A stretch of 45,531 bases of DNA from Chloroflexota bacterium (GTDB taxonomy: Bacteria > Chloroflexota > Anaerolineae > J036 > Brachytrichaceae): NCBI GenBank assembly GCA_021788625.1, contig JAJYKL010000025.1, positions 1-45,531 of the forward strand, in the 5' to 3' direction. Shown in pieces: positions 35,262-44,061 of the stretch. The notes beneath the pieces were generated by a model, which saw nothing but the letters and a program-made list of their open reading frames with translations, did not search any database and was not told where the DNA came from. Position 1 is the stretch's first letter. Every line of letters begins with the position of its first letter. Made by a program: the position numbers and the translations under genes.

Positions 35262-36035
35262 ATGAATGACCAAAAGCGAAATGTACAGGCCCAGTTTGGT
35301 GCCCATGCCGAGAACTACGTGCGCAGTGCGGTGTTCGCCAGTGGCGAAAGCCTGACCGCATTGGTGTGCATGGCCCAACCCCAGCCGACATGGGAGGTGC
35401 TGGACGTGGCGACAGGAGGCGGGCATTGTGCCTTTGCCTTCGCTCCCCATGTCCGGAGTGTCATAGCTACCGATATTACCAGGCCTATGCTGGAAGCGGT
35501 GGAACGCGGGGCGCGTGAGCGTAGCCTGTCTAATGTCCGCACAGAGTTCGCGGACGCCGAGTCGCTGCCGTATCCCGATGCATCGTTCGACCTTGTGACA
35601 TGCCGGGTCGCGGCACATCACTTTGGCGAGGTTGGTCTGGCCGTACACGAGATGGCACGCGTGTGCAAACCAGGAGGGCTAGTCGCGGTCATTGATGGCA
35701 TCGCTCCCAACGACCAGGCTGCGGCAGACGAGATGAACGCCTGGGAAGGCATTCGCGACCGGTCACACGTGCGGCTGCTCACCATCGACGAATGGAGCAG
35801 ACTGTATTCTGAAGCCAAACTGGAGACGTTACCCATCCAGACATACGCACTCGCACTGGATTTCGACGACCACATGCAACGAGCAGGCTGTAATATGCAG
35901 ACTGTCGAACAGATGCGCACCGGACTCTTGCAGTCTTCGCCATCCTTATATAACTGGTTACGTCCGCGCCAGAATGGTGCGCAGATAATGTTCGACTGGC
36001 CACTTATCGTTATCGTGGGCAGAAAAGCACCGTAA
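35262..36035 (+). CDS. Class I SAM-dependent methyltransferase (UbiE-like)
   Basis: A 257-residue cytoplasmic methyltransferase. Motif I is VLDVATGGGHCAFAFA (46-61), the acidic ATDITRPML follows (69-77), and FADAESLPYPDASFDLVTCR (94-113) plus the post-motif LKPGGL-like VCKPGGLVAVIDG complete the Methyltransf_11 pattern. The substrate is unknown; the UbiE-like sequence suggests a small molecule or quinone, but specificity varies widely. miaB starts four bases after its stop, so the two are probably co-transcribed. Confidence 0.85.
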   Translation: MNDQKRNVQAQFGAHAENYVRSAVFASGESLTALVCMAQPQPTWEVLDVATGGGHCAFAFAPHVRSVIATDITRPMLEAVERGARERSLSNVRTEFADAESLPYPDASFDLVTCRVAAHHFGEVGLAVHEMARVCKPGGLVAVIDGIAPNDQAAADEMNAWEGIRDRSHVRLLTIDEWSRLYSEAKLETLPIQTYALALDFDDHMQRAGCNMQTVEQMRTGLLQSSPSLYNWLRPRQNGAQIMFDWPLIVIVGRKAP

Positions 36036-36039
36036 GTTC

Positions 36040-37434
36040 ATGAACTATCACATCTCTACCTTCGGGTGCCAGATGAACGAGGCAGACTCGCAACGGCTGG
36101 CTTCGGAGTTGGAACGGCTTGGGCTACATGCGTCGGCATCACGAGAAGACGCCGATGTGATCGTTTTGAATACATGCGTGGTACGCCAGAACGCAGAAGA
36201 CAAAGCCTACAGTTTCATCCAGACGCTTAAACCGCTCAAGTGGCGAAATCCAGATATGGTCATCGGTGTGATGGGTTGTCTGGTTGGCGTGCGCGGGAAC
36301 TCGCTGCTGCAGAAGGCTTTTCCGTTTGTAGATGTATTTACAGCACCCAGTGACCCACAGCCCATACTGGACCTGGTTATTCAACGTGAAGGCAAACAGC
36401 TGGCGAGCCTGGAGGTCCAACGCCATACCGCATTGCAGGACGAGCAGGTGCCGTTCCTTTTACCCGAAAACGAGCGTGGTGTGCGGGTGACGGCTAATAT
36501 CCCAGTCGTGTATGGCTGCTCACACGCCTGCTCCTTCTGCATCATCCCGTTCCGGCGTGGTGCGGAACGCAGCCGACCCGAAAGTGAGATCGTGGACGAT
36601 GTGCGGTCATTGGTGCAGCAAGGTGTTAAAGAGGTGACGCTCCTGGGTCAGATTGTAGATCGTTATGGTTACGATCTGGCACGCAGCGATAATGCTGTTC
36701 GCGCGTACAATCCCGGTGCTGCATCAGGCAAGCCTTCTGTGCCGCGCCTACTGCATACGCCACTCGTACAATTAGTCCGCACGCTCAGCGAGATCGAGGG
36801 ATTGCAGCGTATACGCTTCCTGACTTCACATCCGAACTGGATGACCGACGAATTACTGGACGCCATTCGTGAACTGCCCAAAGTGATGCCGCATATTGAA
36901 GTGCCTATCCAGGCGGGCGATAACGAGGTGCTGGATCGCATGCGACGCGGATACAGCGTCGACGACTACCGTGCACTGATTGAGCGTATCCGCAGCAAGG
37001 TGCCGGGTGTGGGCATCGCTACTGATATCATCGTCGGGTTTTGCGACGAGACGGAGCAGCAATTCCAGCACACCTATGATCTGCTGGAAGAGCTGCGACT
37101 GGACGTCATTCATATTGCTCAGTACTCGACCCGTCCAAATACCCTGGCGTCGCGCAAGTGGGTGGATGATGTATCGCCAACAGAAAAGGAGCGGCGCTTC
37201 CGCGCTCTGGAGGAACAGCACGAGCGCATAACGGCAAGCATCAATTCCAGTTACATTGGTAAAACCGTGGAGGTGCTGGTCGAGGACCAACACCACGGCA
37301 AGTGGCGTGGGCGTACACCAAACAACAAGTTGGTCTTTTTTGAAGATGCTGCGCATGAGTGGCTGGGCCAGATTGCTGCTGTGAAAGTGCGCCAGACCGG
37401 TGCGTGGAGCATGCAGGGCGTTCTGGATTTATGA
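36040..37434 (+). CDS. miaB: tRNA-2-methylthio-N6-dimethylallyladenosine synthase
   Basis: Radical-SAM enzyme (464 residues) that adds a methylthio group to i6A37 of tRNA. The N-terminal cluster cysteines are Cys10 (STFGCQMNEADS), Cys46 (NTCVVR) and Cys80 (GCL); the radical-SAM cluster is CSHACSFC with Cys160, Cys164 and Cys167. The C-terminal TRAM domain has GKTVEVLVEDQHHGKWRGRT. Start ATG 36040 follows the methyltransferase by four bases. miaA is not in the window. The GNAT gene follows. Confidence 0.95.
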   Translation: MNYHISTFGCQMNEADSQRLASELERLGLHASASREDADVIVLNTCVVRQNAEDKAYSFIQTLKPLKWRNPDMVIGVMGCLVGVRGNSLLQKAFPFVDVFTAPSDPQPILDLVIQREGKQLASLEVQRHTALQDEQVPFLLPENERGVRVTANIPVVYGCSHACSFCIIPFRRGAERSRPESEIVDDVRSLVQQGVKEVTLLGQIVDRYGYDLARSDNAVRAYNPGAASGKPSVPRLLHTPLVQLVRTLSEIEGLQRIRFLTSHPNWMTDELLDAIRELPKVMPHIEVPIQAGDNEVLDRMRRGYSVDDYRALIERIRSKVPGVGIATDIIVGFCDETEQQFQHTYDLLEELRLDVIHIAQYSTRPNTLASRKWVDDVSPTEKERRFRALEEQHERITASINSSYIGKTVEVLVEDQHHGKWRGRTPNNKLVFFEDAAHEWLGQIAAVKVRQTGAWSMQGVLDL

Positions 37435-37507
37435 TGGGGTGGTTACGTCAGACATCGAGGTCAATGATAATAATCCAGACATCCCATTCAATCATTCAAT
37501 TAAGCCA

Positions 37508-38293
37508 ATGAAGCTAATAAACGGTGCCGTGGCTCCGACTGCTACGGAATACGTCATTCGCCCTTTCGAGTCCATCCGAGATCACGAGCAATGCCAGGAA
37601 CTGCAGGGGCAGGTGTGGGGCACGTCATACGCAGTGCCCGTGAACATGACCGTTGCCATGGAGCGACACGGAGGCCTGGCTATTGGCGCTTTCGATACAG
37701 CATCACGGCGGCTAGTTGGTTTCGCACTCAGTTTCGTGGCTCCTGTGTCCTTTCCGGAGGCGCGAGATGGCTTGAGCCATTATTCGCACATGGCCGCGGT
37801 CGCTGAAGCGTGGCGCGGTAAAGGCGTGGGTACTGCCCTAAAAAAAGCGCAGCGTGAAATCGTACTCTCCCGAGGTATCAACCTGATCACCTGGACGTAT
37901 GATCCATTGGAGGCCCGCAATGCTTCCCTGAACGTTCGCAAGCTGGGCTGTATTTGCCGCACGTACATGCGAAATGTCTATGGTGATATGTCAGACAAGA
38001 TGAACGCGGGCATTGCCACAGATCGATTCGAGGTGGAATGGTGGCTGGATGGGCAACGCCCACATCTTTCACCAGCTTCCCAACGCGCTGAAATTGAGGT
38101 ACCGGTGGATTTTCAGGCCATGAAAAAACGCGACATCAACCTGGCCAAAGCCTGGCGTATGCGTACCCGGTTACAGTTTGAGCAGGCATTCAGGCAAGGT
38201 TATGCTGTGAGCGGATTCGGTGTGGGTGGGAACCGCGCCTACTATACACTCACAAGGCTCTCAGGCTCGACCGATATAATGGCCCGGTCATAA
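37508..38293 (+). CDS. GNAT family N-acetyltransferase
   Basis: A 261-residue protein with the GNAT fold: YSHMAAVAEAWRGKGVGTAL contains the acetyl-CoA loop (R/Q-x-x-G-x-G/A, RGKGVG, about residues 103-108), and ITWTYDPLEARNASLNVRKLG follows. Acceptor unknown. The start is uncertain: the ATG at 37508 has no clear Shine-Dalgarno, and in-frame GTG 37439 or an ATG at 37400 inside miaB would extend it. It is part of the miaB-rseP stretch. Confidence 0.75.
   Translation: MKLINGAVAPTATEYVIRPFESIRDHEQCQELQGQVWGTSYAVPVNMTVAMERHGGLAIGAFDTASRRLVGFALSFVAPVSFPEARDGLSHYSHMAAVAEAWRGKGVGTALKKAQREIVLSRGINLITWTYDPLEARNASLNVRKLGCICRTYMRNVYGDMSDKMNAGIATDRFEVEWWLDGQRPHLSPASQRAEIEVPVDFQAMKKRDINLAKAWRMRTRLQFEQAFRQGYAVSGFGVGGNRAYYTLTRLSGSTDIMARS
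38275..38280 (+). promoter_or_regulatory. -10 element of rseP
   Basis: A perfect TATAAT near the end of the GNAT gene ends 14 bases before the rseP ATG (38295), giving a very short leader and no Shine-Dalgarno. Confidence 0.4.
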
Positions 38294-38294
38294 T

Positions 38295-39425
38295 ATGGAT
38301 ATCATCAGCTCGATCCTCACGGGTATCCCGGTATTCATCATCTTACTGGGACCCCTCATGTTCATGCATGAACTGGGGCACTTCCTGGCTGCCAAGCGTG
38401 CAGGCATAAGGGTGGAGGAGTTCGGAATGGGCTTTCCACCGCGTGCGGCAACGCTTTTCAAGCGAGGGGATACCACTTATTCTTTAAACTGGCTGCCCAT
38501 CGGTGCCTTCGTTCGCATGACAGGCGAAGAAGACCCTTCGGACCCGCGCAGCTTTGCGGCCCAACCCAAACGATGGCGTTTCATCACTCTTTTTGCTGGT
38601 CCGGCCATGAACTTCGTGGCCGCGATCGTGATTCTTTTTCTGGCCTATCTTCTTTTCGCCACACGTGTAACGCAGGGGCAGTATCGTATTAATGACGTGC
38701 GCCCAGGCAGCGCGGCCGCACAGATCGGTTTCCAGGCGGGTGATGTGGTGCTCACCGCCAACGGCGTGGACATGACCCAGCATGTTGATCCGAACAGTGC
38801 CAACGCGCCCAGTATCCTTCCCCTCAAACAGCAGGCCATCAATTCGATCGGTAAGACATTCACTGCCGAGGTGTTGCGACGTGGACCGGATGGAACGCAG
38901 ACTCAGGTGCAACTGAAAGGCGTGATACCTGCTGGAACCAACACCGACGCTCCGCTCGGTGTGACGCTTTCCCTTGTTGCTTCCAGTACGGAGCGTGTGT
39001 ACTACACTCCTTTGCAGGCATTCAGTGAGGCGGCAGTCGATGGCTACACGGTATTGAAGAGCATGGTGGGAGTTCCCATTGAACTGATCCGTGGCAGCAT
39101 TTCGCTGTCGCAAGCCCGCCCCACTGGCATTGTGGGCATTACTGGAATTGGGGTGCAACTCATCAGCGAGAGCAACGTGCAGGGACTGTTTCCGTTCATC
39201 CGATTCGCAGGTTTACTCAGTATGATCCTGGGCCTGACTAATCTGTTGCCCATCCCAGCACTTGATGGTGGACGCATCCTGTTTATTGTCATCGAGTGGG
39301 TGCGGGGGCGACGTGTGGATCCAGTGCGGGAACAGTGGGTGCATGGTATTGGGATGGTGATTTTACTGGCGCTCTCGGCCGTCATTGTTGTGTTCGATAT
39401 CATCCGGCCTGTGACCCTGCCATGA
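38295..39425 (+). CDS. rseP: RIP-type site-2 metalloprotease
   Basis: Polytopic membrane protease (376 residues) of the M50 family that cuts membrane-bound regulators such as anti-sigma factors. The zinc motif is MHELGHFLAAKRAG with His25, Glu26 and His29; the third ligand Asp is in NLLPIPALDGGRIL near residue 320. A PDZ domain lies at about 125-215 (INDVRPGSAAAQIGFQAGDVVL). FGMGFPPRA is the usual post-motif strand. The next gene overlaps by four bases (ATGA), so the HEAT protein is translationally coupled. Confidence 0.93.
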   Translation: MDIISSILTGIPVFIILLGPLMFMHELGHFLAAKRAGIRVEEFGMGFPPRAATLFKRGDTTYSLNWLPIGAFVRMTGEEDPSDPRSFAAQPKRWRFITLFAGPAMNFVAAIVILFLAYLLFATRVTQGQYRINDVRPGSAAAQIGFQAGDVVLTANGVDMTQHVDPNSANAPSILPLKQQAINSIGKTFTAEVLRRGPDGTQTQVQLKGVIPAGTNTDAPLGVTLSLVASSTERVYYTPLQAFSEAAVDGYTVLKSMVGVPIELIRGSISLSQARPTGIVGITGIGVQLISESNVQGLFPFIRFAGLLSMILGLTNLLPIPALDGGRILFIVIEWVRGRRVDPVREQWVHGIGMVILLALSAVIVVFDIIRPVTLP

Positions 39426-40390
39426 CCAGGAATGCCGCTTCGTTTAAAGAGGCCCTGGCCGCGTTGAATGCCAAAGCGTTGCCAAGCAAGCGCCAATTAT
39501 GCGGACTGAGCAGCCTGGAAGGCGATTCACTAACCGAAGTGCAGTCGGTCTGGTCTCATTTGGATTCACAGCGACGTATCACCCTTGTCGAAAAGCTTCG
39601 CGAAATGGCTGAAGATGACGTGGAACTGGACTTTAGCGCCCTCTTTTTATACAGCCTTCAAGATGTTGAGGAACAGGTCCGTCTTTCATCAGTCGACGGG
39701 TTATGGGAATACGAGAATCCCTCTCTGATAGATAAACTGGTACTGCTCTTAAGCAGCGATCCATCGATACTGGTCCGTGCAGCCAGTGCGACAGCCCTTG
39801 GCCGTTTCCTTGAGCTTGGCGAACTAGAGAAAATCACCCGCCGCCGGAGAGACCAGGTCTACTCGGCATTGATGGGTGCTCTGATGACCATGGAGCCCGG
39901 ATCACTTGAGTACCTGCATGCACTCGAGGCACTGGCGTGTGTGTCCAACGACGAGATCGAAGGACTGATCCATGCCGCGTATGCATCCGATATCCCGGCG
40001 CTGCGTATTTCGGCCGTTACGGCCATGGGCCGCAGCGCGAACAGGCAATTTAGTGACCTGGTGCGGCGTGAACTTTTTAGCGTCTTACCAGCCATGCGAG
40101 CCGAGGCAGCCCGCGCCAGTGGTGAGCTGGAGGTGGCTGAGGCGGTGACAGACCTGGGTAAGTTAATTGACGATCCAGAACAGGAGGTAGCCATCGCTGC
40201 AGTGACGGCGCTCGGGCAGGTTGGCGGTGAAGAAGCCAGACGCCTGCTTGAACAGGCTGCTCAATCTGACGATGAGGAATTCGCCGGGGCTGCAGAGGAA
40301 GCCCTGGCTGAAGACGAATTCCTCCATCGCGATATCAAATTCACAACTACGTGGCTGGATGAACTCAGCCACGATGAAACTGGAGACTGA
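39422..40390 (+). CDS. HEAT-repeat protein
   Basis: A 322-residue soluble helical-repeat protein, probably a protein-protein scaffold. Repeats recognisable include SLQDVEEQVRLSSVDGLWEY, SSDPSILVRAASATALGRFL and DPEQEVAIAAVTALGQVGGEEARRLL; the acidic tail ends DELSHDETGD. No catalytic motif. The ATG at 39422 overlaps the rseP stop, which argues for a link to that protease, but no function can be assigned. Confidence 0.8.
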   Translation: MTRNAASFKEALAALNAKALPSKRQLCGLSSLEGDSLTEVQSVWSHLDSQRRITLVEKLREMAEDDVELDFSALFLYSLQDVEEQVRLSSVDGLWEYENPSLIDKLVLLLSSDPSILVRAASATALGRFLELGELEKITRRRRDQVYSALMGALMTMEPGSLEYLHALEALACVSNDEIEGLIHAAYASDIPALRISAVTAMGRSANRQFSDLVRRELFSVLPAMRAEAARASGELEVAEAVTDLGKLIDDPEQEVAIAAVTALGQVGGEEARRLLEQAAQSDDEEFAGAAEEALAEDEFLHRDIKFTTTWLDELSHDETGD

Positions 40391-40444
40391 TAGCAGGGTA
40401 TTAGCCTGCTCTCTCTACTCTCATCTCCCTGTTCCCCACCGCGC

Positions 40445-43400
40445 ATGCGTCGTTATCGAATCATTTCTGCCATAGCGGCCATTTTGTTCCTTCTCTCCGC
40501 AACCTCGCTTTATGCTGCGCTGCGGAGCAGGCAATTCCAGTTACGAGGAACGACGACTGCGTTCCCTCAACCTGTGCGCGGCGCCGAGTCGCTCATGCTG
40601 GGCATCAATACGTCGTTGGAGCAGTACGACGACGTGACCCTGGATGCACGGTTAAGCAACCTGGCCGCGCATGGCGTGCGTTATATACGCCAGGAATTCC
40701 GCTGGTCCGACATGGAGCCCGAACGGGGCCAGATAAACTGGACTGTGGCGGACCGCATTTTCAAGGCAACACGCCGTAATCACATTCAGGTGCTAGTTGT
40801 CTTCATGACAACACCAGCGTGGGCGCGTGCCGCCAGTGGCTCCAGTCTGGCGCCTGCTACGGAAACCATGCCTCCGCGTGATCCGCAAGATGCCGCCAAT
40901 TTTGCTCGCGCATTTACGCAGCGCTATAACCAACCTTTTGACGATGGTACGCCGAGCATCCTGGCTTACCAGATTTGGGATGAGCCAAACCTGTCAGCCA
41001 GCTGGGGCAACGGCATCATCAGTCCTGACAGTTATTTGAAGCTGCTGCGGGCGATGGGAGGGGCGATTAAATCTGTAGACCCGACGGCGCGCATTGTTCT
41101 GGCCGGGCTGGCTCCTACTGTAGAAACATCGGATGTGAATCTGTCGCCTGAACTGTATCTGCAAAAGCTCTATGAGGCGGGTGGTCGTGATGCCTTTGAC
41201 ATCGTGGCTGCCAAACCCTATGGCTTTAGCTCGCCACCTGACGACCGGACGGTGGCGGCTGGCGTGATGAACTTCTCGCGTGTGATCTTGATGCGCGACG
41301 AGATGGTGGCGCATGGCGACGGACAGAAAGCCATCTGGTTCACGCAGTGGGGCTGGAATGCCCAATTGCCCAACTGGCAGGGACAGAATTCCATATGGGG
41401 CAGTGTAAGCGAAGCGGAACAGGCACGCTACACGGCGCAGGCTATCCAGCGCGTGGCGAGCGAATGGGATTGGGCCGGAGCGATGTTCCTCTACACGCTA
41501 CAGCCCAATGCCGCGCCTCATGACGCCCTATGGGGTTTCTCGTTACTCGATCAGCAGGGGCGACCGCGGCCTGTTTATGACGCTTTCACCGGTGTGTTGC
41601 AGACCGCAGCTCCCCGCGCGCAGTGGGCTGCGGTGGAACAAACAGTGACCGAATCGGCCGTCAACGGAAGCGAGCAGGCAGAAATCTACAATCCGTCGTA
41701 CGGGCCCAATCCCACCGCGAGTTTTTCACCAGGATGGCGATACAGCGAACGCGGGGCGGACATCCCAGAGCGCCCGGATGCGCATGTCAGCTTTCGCTTT
41801 GCAGGTGATGCACTTGCCATGATTGTGCGGCGAGACAATTACCGCGCCTACATGTTCATCACGGTGGATGGTAAACCGGCCAACTTACTGCCTGAGGAAC
41901 CGCGTGGAGCTTACCTGATCCTGACCTCGCCCGATCAGTTACCACATGTGGATACCATCCCCGTAGCCGACCATCTGGGCCCAGGAGAGCATGTTGCGGA
42001 TATAAAGATTGACCGTGGGTGGAATCAGTGGGCTCTCATCGGATGGAGCAGCCATTCAGCGATTAATCCTGCTGCAGGGATGGCCGAGACAGCCATACCG
42101 GTGGCCGCCATAGTGCTGGCTCTGTCCGGCATCGGACTAGCCTTTAGTCTGCCCCGAGCACGCTGGATGGATTACCTGCGGCTTCATGGGTTGCTGGTGC
42201 GCGCCAATCCCGGGAAGACGATCGTCGTGGCGTTACTGGTATGGGTCACGGCATCGTTGACATGGGCACAAGATGCGGCAACTGCCTACCGAGCGCTGGG
42301 CACACCAGCTAATGTGGTGCTGACTGGTTTCGTGTCGGCCGTGGCGTTCTGGTCGCCTGTCTTCGTCATCAGCCTGCTTGCCCTCGTAGTGCTGTTTGTG
42401 CTGGTCCTGCTGCGGCTGGATGTGGGACTGGCACTGCTCGCCTTCTTCATCCCGTTTTACCTGATTCCCCAACACATCTTCGCCAAGTCGTTCCCCATGG
42501 TGGAACTGCTCACCTTCATGTGCCTGGTTTCATGGGCAGTCGGGAGAATAAGGGATTGGCGGTTGGAGCATCAAAATTCACAACTGTCGATTGCCCATAC
42601 AGGCACGCCGATTAATAATGACACGGCAACCTTAACATCCACCAACCAGGTATCCAACCTCAAGCGCCCGGCATCCATTTACCAATCTCTCATCTCCAGT
42701 CTCTCCGTCCTGGATTGGGCTCTGATCGCCCTGGTACTGGTGGCTGGCCTGTCGACATGGCAGGCAGACTATAAGGTGGAGGCGCTGCGCGAACTGCGCA
42801 TGGTTTTTATCGAGCCCGCCATCCTGTACCTGCTCTTGCGCACGCAAAAACCCAATGCAGCCCTGGCCTGGCGTATTGTGGATGGGTTTGTATTGGGAGC
42901 GGTGGCTATCGCAATGATCGGCCTGGTGAATTACGCACGCGGTGTTGTTTATTCGGCGGACCTGGGCATAGAACGCATCCGCAGTGTGTACGGTTCGCCT
43001 AACAACGATGCCTTATATCTTGGCCGTGCACTCCCAATTCTCCTGGCAATGGTGCTCTATGGTGATAGCTCACGAGGCGCATCTCACACCAGCCACCCGG
43101 TCCGGGCTTTCCTGTTTAGTCGTCGCTTCCTCTATGGAGCAGGCCTTATGTTCGTAGCAGTGGCCATCTTCTTGAGCGTTTCACGCGGCGCCCTGCTGCT
43201 GGGCGTTCCAGCGGCGGTAATTGTGGTGTGCCTGTTGGGAGGCGGACGATGGCGCCTGGTGGGCATTGGAATAGTCGTGCTCCTGATCAGCGGCCTGCTG
43301 GTTTTAGTAACCGGTGTCGCTTCGCCCATACTCGTCGGTACGCGTTTTGAAAACGTCACAAACCTGACGAAGGGTACGGCATTTTTCCGAATCAACCTGT

Positions 43401-43825
43401 GGCAGAGTGCTTTGATGATGTTCCGCGATCATCCCATCCTGGGGGTGGGACCTGACAATTTCCTGTATGCCTATCGCGGACGCTATATTTTACCTGCAGC
43501 GTGGCAGGAACCTAACCTTTCACACCCGCATAACATCGTGCTGGACTTCGCAACTCGCTTAGGTGTGCTGGGGTTACTAACTGGTCTGGGGTTGGCCCTG
43601 GGAATTGTACAAGGTCTCCGGCGAGCACTAAAGGCAACGTACGCGACGAACCTGTACCCTTTAATCGTTGGCATCGTGGGGTTGTTCGCCGATATGGTGG
43701 CACATGGCATGGTCGATCATTCTCTGTTCCTGGTTGACTTGTCAAACGCTTTTATGCTTGCTTGCGGGCTGGTCGCCATGCTAAGCTATTATGGTGTCGC
43801 CAAGAACACAAAAGCTCTCACGTAA
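40445..43825 (+). CDS. Fusion of glycoside-hydrolase-like domain and O-antigen ligase
   Basis: A 1126-residue polytopic protein. After an N-terminal anchor (about 5-25) comes a TIM-barrel-like region (about 50-385) with RYIRQEFRWSDMEPERGQ and AYQIWDEPNLSASWG, where Glu180 fits the acid/base of GH5/GH39-like enzymes. The expected nucleophile Glu in a TE-x-GW motif is Gln301 (WFTQWGWN), so hydrolysis is doubtful. A jelly-roll-like module (about 410-550) and two membrane parts follow. The C-terminal half is an O-antigen ligase/polymerase (WzyC) with DHPILGVGPDNFLYAY and the conserved LSHPHNIVLDF (His about 1026). A low-complexity linker (about 703-750) interrupts the membrane portion. Likely role: handling or ligation of a surface polysaccharide at the membrane. 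Confidence 0.85.
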   Translation: MRRYRIISAIAAILFLLSATSLYAALRSRQFQLRGTTTAFPQPVRGAESLMLGINTSLEQYDDVTLDARLSNLAAHGVRYIRQEFRWSDMEPERGQINWTVADRIFKATRRNHIQVLVVFMTTPAWARAASGSSLAPATETMPPRDPQDAANFARAFTQRYNQPFDDGTPSILAYQIWDEPNLSASWGNGIISPDSYLKLLRAMGGAIKSVDPTARIVLAGLAPTVETSDVNLSPELYLQKLYEAGGRDAFDIVAAKPYGFSSPPDDRTVAAGVMNFSRVILMRDEMVAHGDGQKAIWFTQWGWNAQLPNWQGQNSIWGSVSEAEQARYTAQAIQRVASEWDWAGAMFLYTLQPNAAPHDALWGFSLLDQQGRPRPVYDAFTGVLQTAAPRAQWAAVEQTVTESAVNGSEQAEIYNPSYGPNPTASFSPGWRYSERGADIPERPDAHVSFRFAGDALAMIVRRDNYRAYMFITVDGKPANLLPEEPRGAYLILTSPDQLPHVDTIPVADHLGPGEHVADIKIDRGWNQWALIGWSSHSAINPAAGMAETAIPVAAIVLALSGIGLAFSLPRARWMDYLRLHGLLVRANPGKTIVVALLVWVTASLTWAQDAATAYRALGTPANVVLTGFVSAVAFWSPVFVISLLALVVLFVLVLLRLDVGLALLAFFIPFYLIPQHIFAKSFPMVELLTFMCLVSWAVGRIRDWRLEHQNSQLSIAHTGTPINNDTATLTSTNQVSNLKRPASIYQSLISSLSVLDWALIALVLVAGLSTWQADYKVEALRELRMVFIEPAILYLLLRTQKPNAALAWRIVDGFVLGAVAIAMIGLVNYARGVVYSADLGIERIRSVYGSPNNDALYLGRALPILLAMVLYGDSSRGASHTSHPVRAFLFSRRFLYGAGLMFVAVAIFLSVSRGALLLGVPAAVIVVCLLGGGRWRLVGIGIVVLLISGLLVLVTGVASPILVGTRFENVTNLTKGTAFFRINLWQSALMMFRDHPILGVGPDNFLYAYRGRYILPAAWQEPNLSHPHNIVLDFATRLGVLGLLTGLGLALGIVQGLRRALKATYATNLYPLIVGIVGLFADMVAHGMVDHSLFLVDLSNAFMLACGLVAMLSYYGVAKNTKALT
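42554..42697 (+). repeat. Low-complexity in-frame insert within the O-antigen ligase fusion
   Basis: A 144-base stretch encodes an Asn/Thr/Ser-rich linker (EHQNSQLSIAHTGTPINNDT) between membrane parts. Its ends, GATTGGCG and ATCTCTCATCT, and its middle match those of the insert in mfd (27999-28136), which points to a common origin. Both keep the reading frame. Confidence 0.5.
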
Positions 43826-43852
43826 CTCTAATCCAATATGAGTGCAAATCGC

Positions 43853-43880
43853 TTGCTTCCATTTCAGAAGTACGTATAAT
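43853..43880 (+). promoter_or_regulatory. Promoter of the structured RNA unit
   Basis: TTGCTT (43853-43858), a 16-base spacer and a perfect TATAAT (43875-43880). A start near 43887 would give an RNA of about 175 bases ending at the terminator. It lies right after the fusion-protein gene. Confidence 0.7.
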
Positions 43881-43952
43881 GCCCGAGTAGCCGCTATTGG
43901 CATTAGCGGGCATACTGAAGTTGCTATCCTTTTATATGGAGGTGATGTCTGC

Positions 43953-44009
43953 ATGAAGAGTAGTCATAAACCGAGCGCCGCAGCATCACCTCAGGTGAAC
44001 AACCTGTAG
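43953..44009 (+). CDS. Small ORF of 18 codons inside the structured RNA
   Basis: ATG 43953 to TAG 44009 encodes MKSSHKPSAAASPQVNNL. It has a nine-base perfect Shine-Dalgarno (GGAGGTGAT, 43938-43946) at normal distance, unusually strong for this window. The coding sequence itself contains the complement of that site. No family is recognised; it could be a leader peptide whose translation switches the RNA fold, or a small expressed protein. Confidence 0.5.
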   Translation: MKSSHKPSAAASPQVNNL

Positions 44010-44024
44010 TCGCTGCGGCGCGGC

Positions 44025-44061
44025 GAACGGCCAACCTGAAAAGGTTGGCCGTTCGTTTTTT
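44025..44061 (+). terminator. Strong intrinsic terminator of the structured RNA unit
   Basis: GAACGGCCAACC (44025-44036) pairs perfectly with 44043-44054 around TGAAAA, followed by G and six T. It separates the small RNA from the downstream Hsp20 gene. Confidence 0.9.

Larger units (their letters stand above)
43887..44061 (+). ncRNA. Structured small RNA / leader with alternative pairing around an 18-codon ORF
   Basis: A promoter, a set of hairpins and a strong terminator bracket about 175 bases. Helix A: the extended Shine-Dalgarno GAGGTGATG (43939-43947) is perfectly complementary to CATCACCTC (43984-43992). Helix B: GCGCCGCAGC (43975-43984) pairs perfectly with GCTGCGGCGC (44012-44021). 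B encloses CAGGT/ACCTG (43992-43996/44002-44006). A and B collide at 43984, and A plus its GC-GCAG extension collides further, so they look mutually exclusive. A 5' hairpin, CCGCTA/TAGCGG, lies at 43891-43909. The ATCACCTC segment imitates the anti-Shine-Dalgarno of 16S rRNA. I do not recognise a known RNA family. It lies about 150 bases upstream of two Hsp20 genes but ends in its own terminator. Confidence 0.6.
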
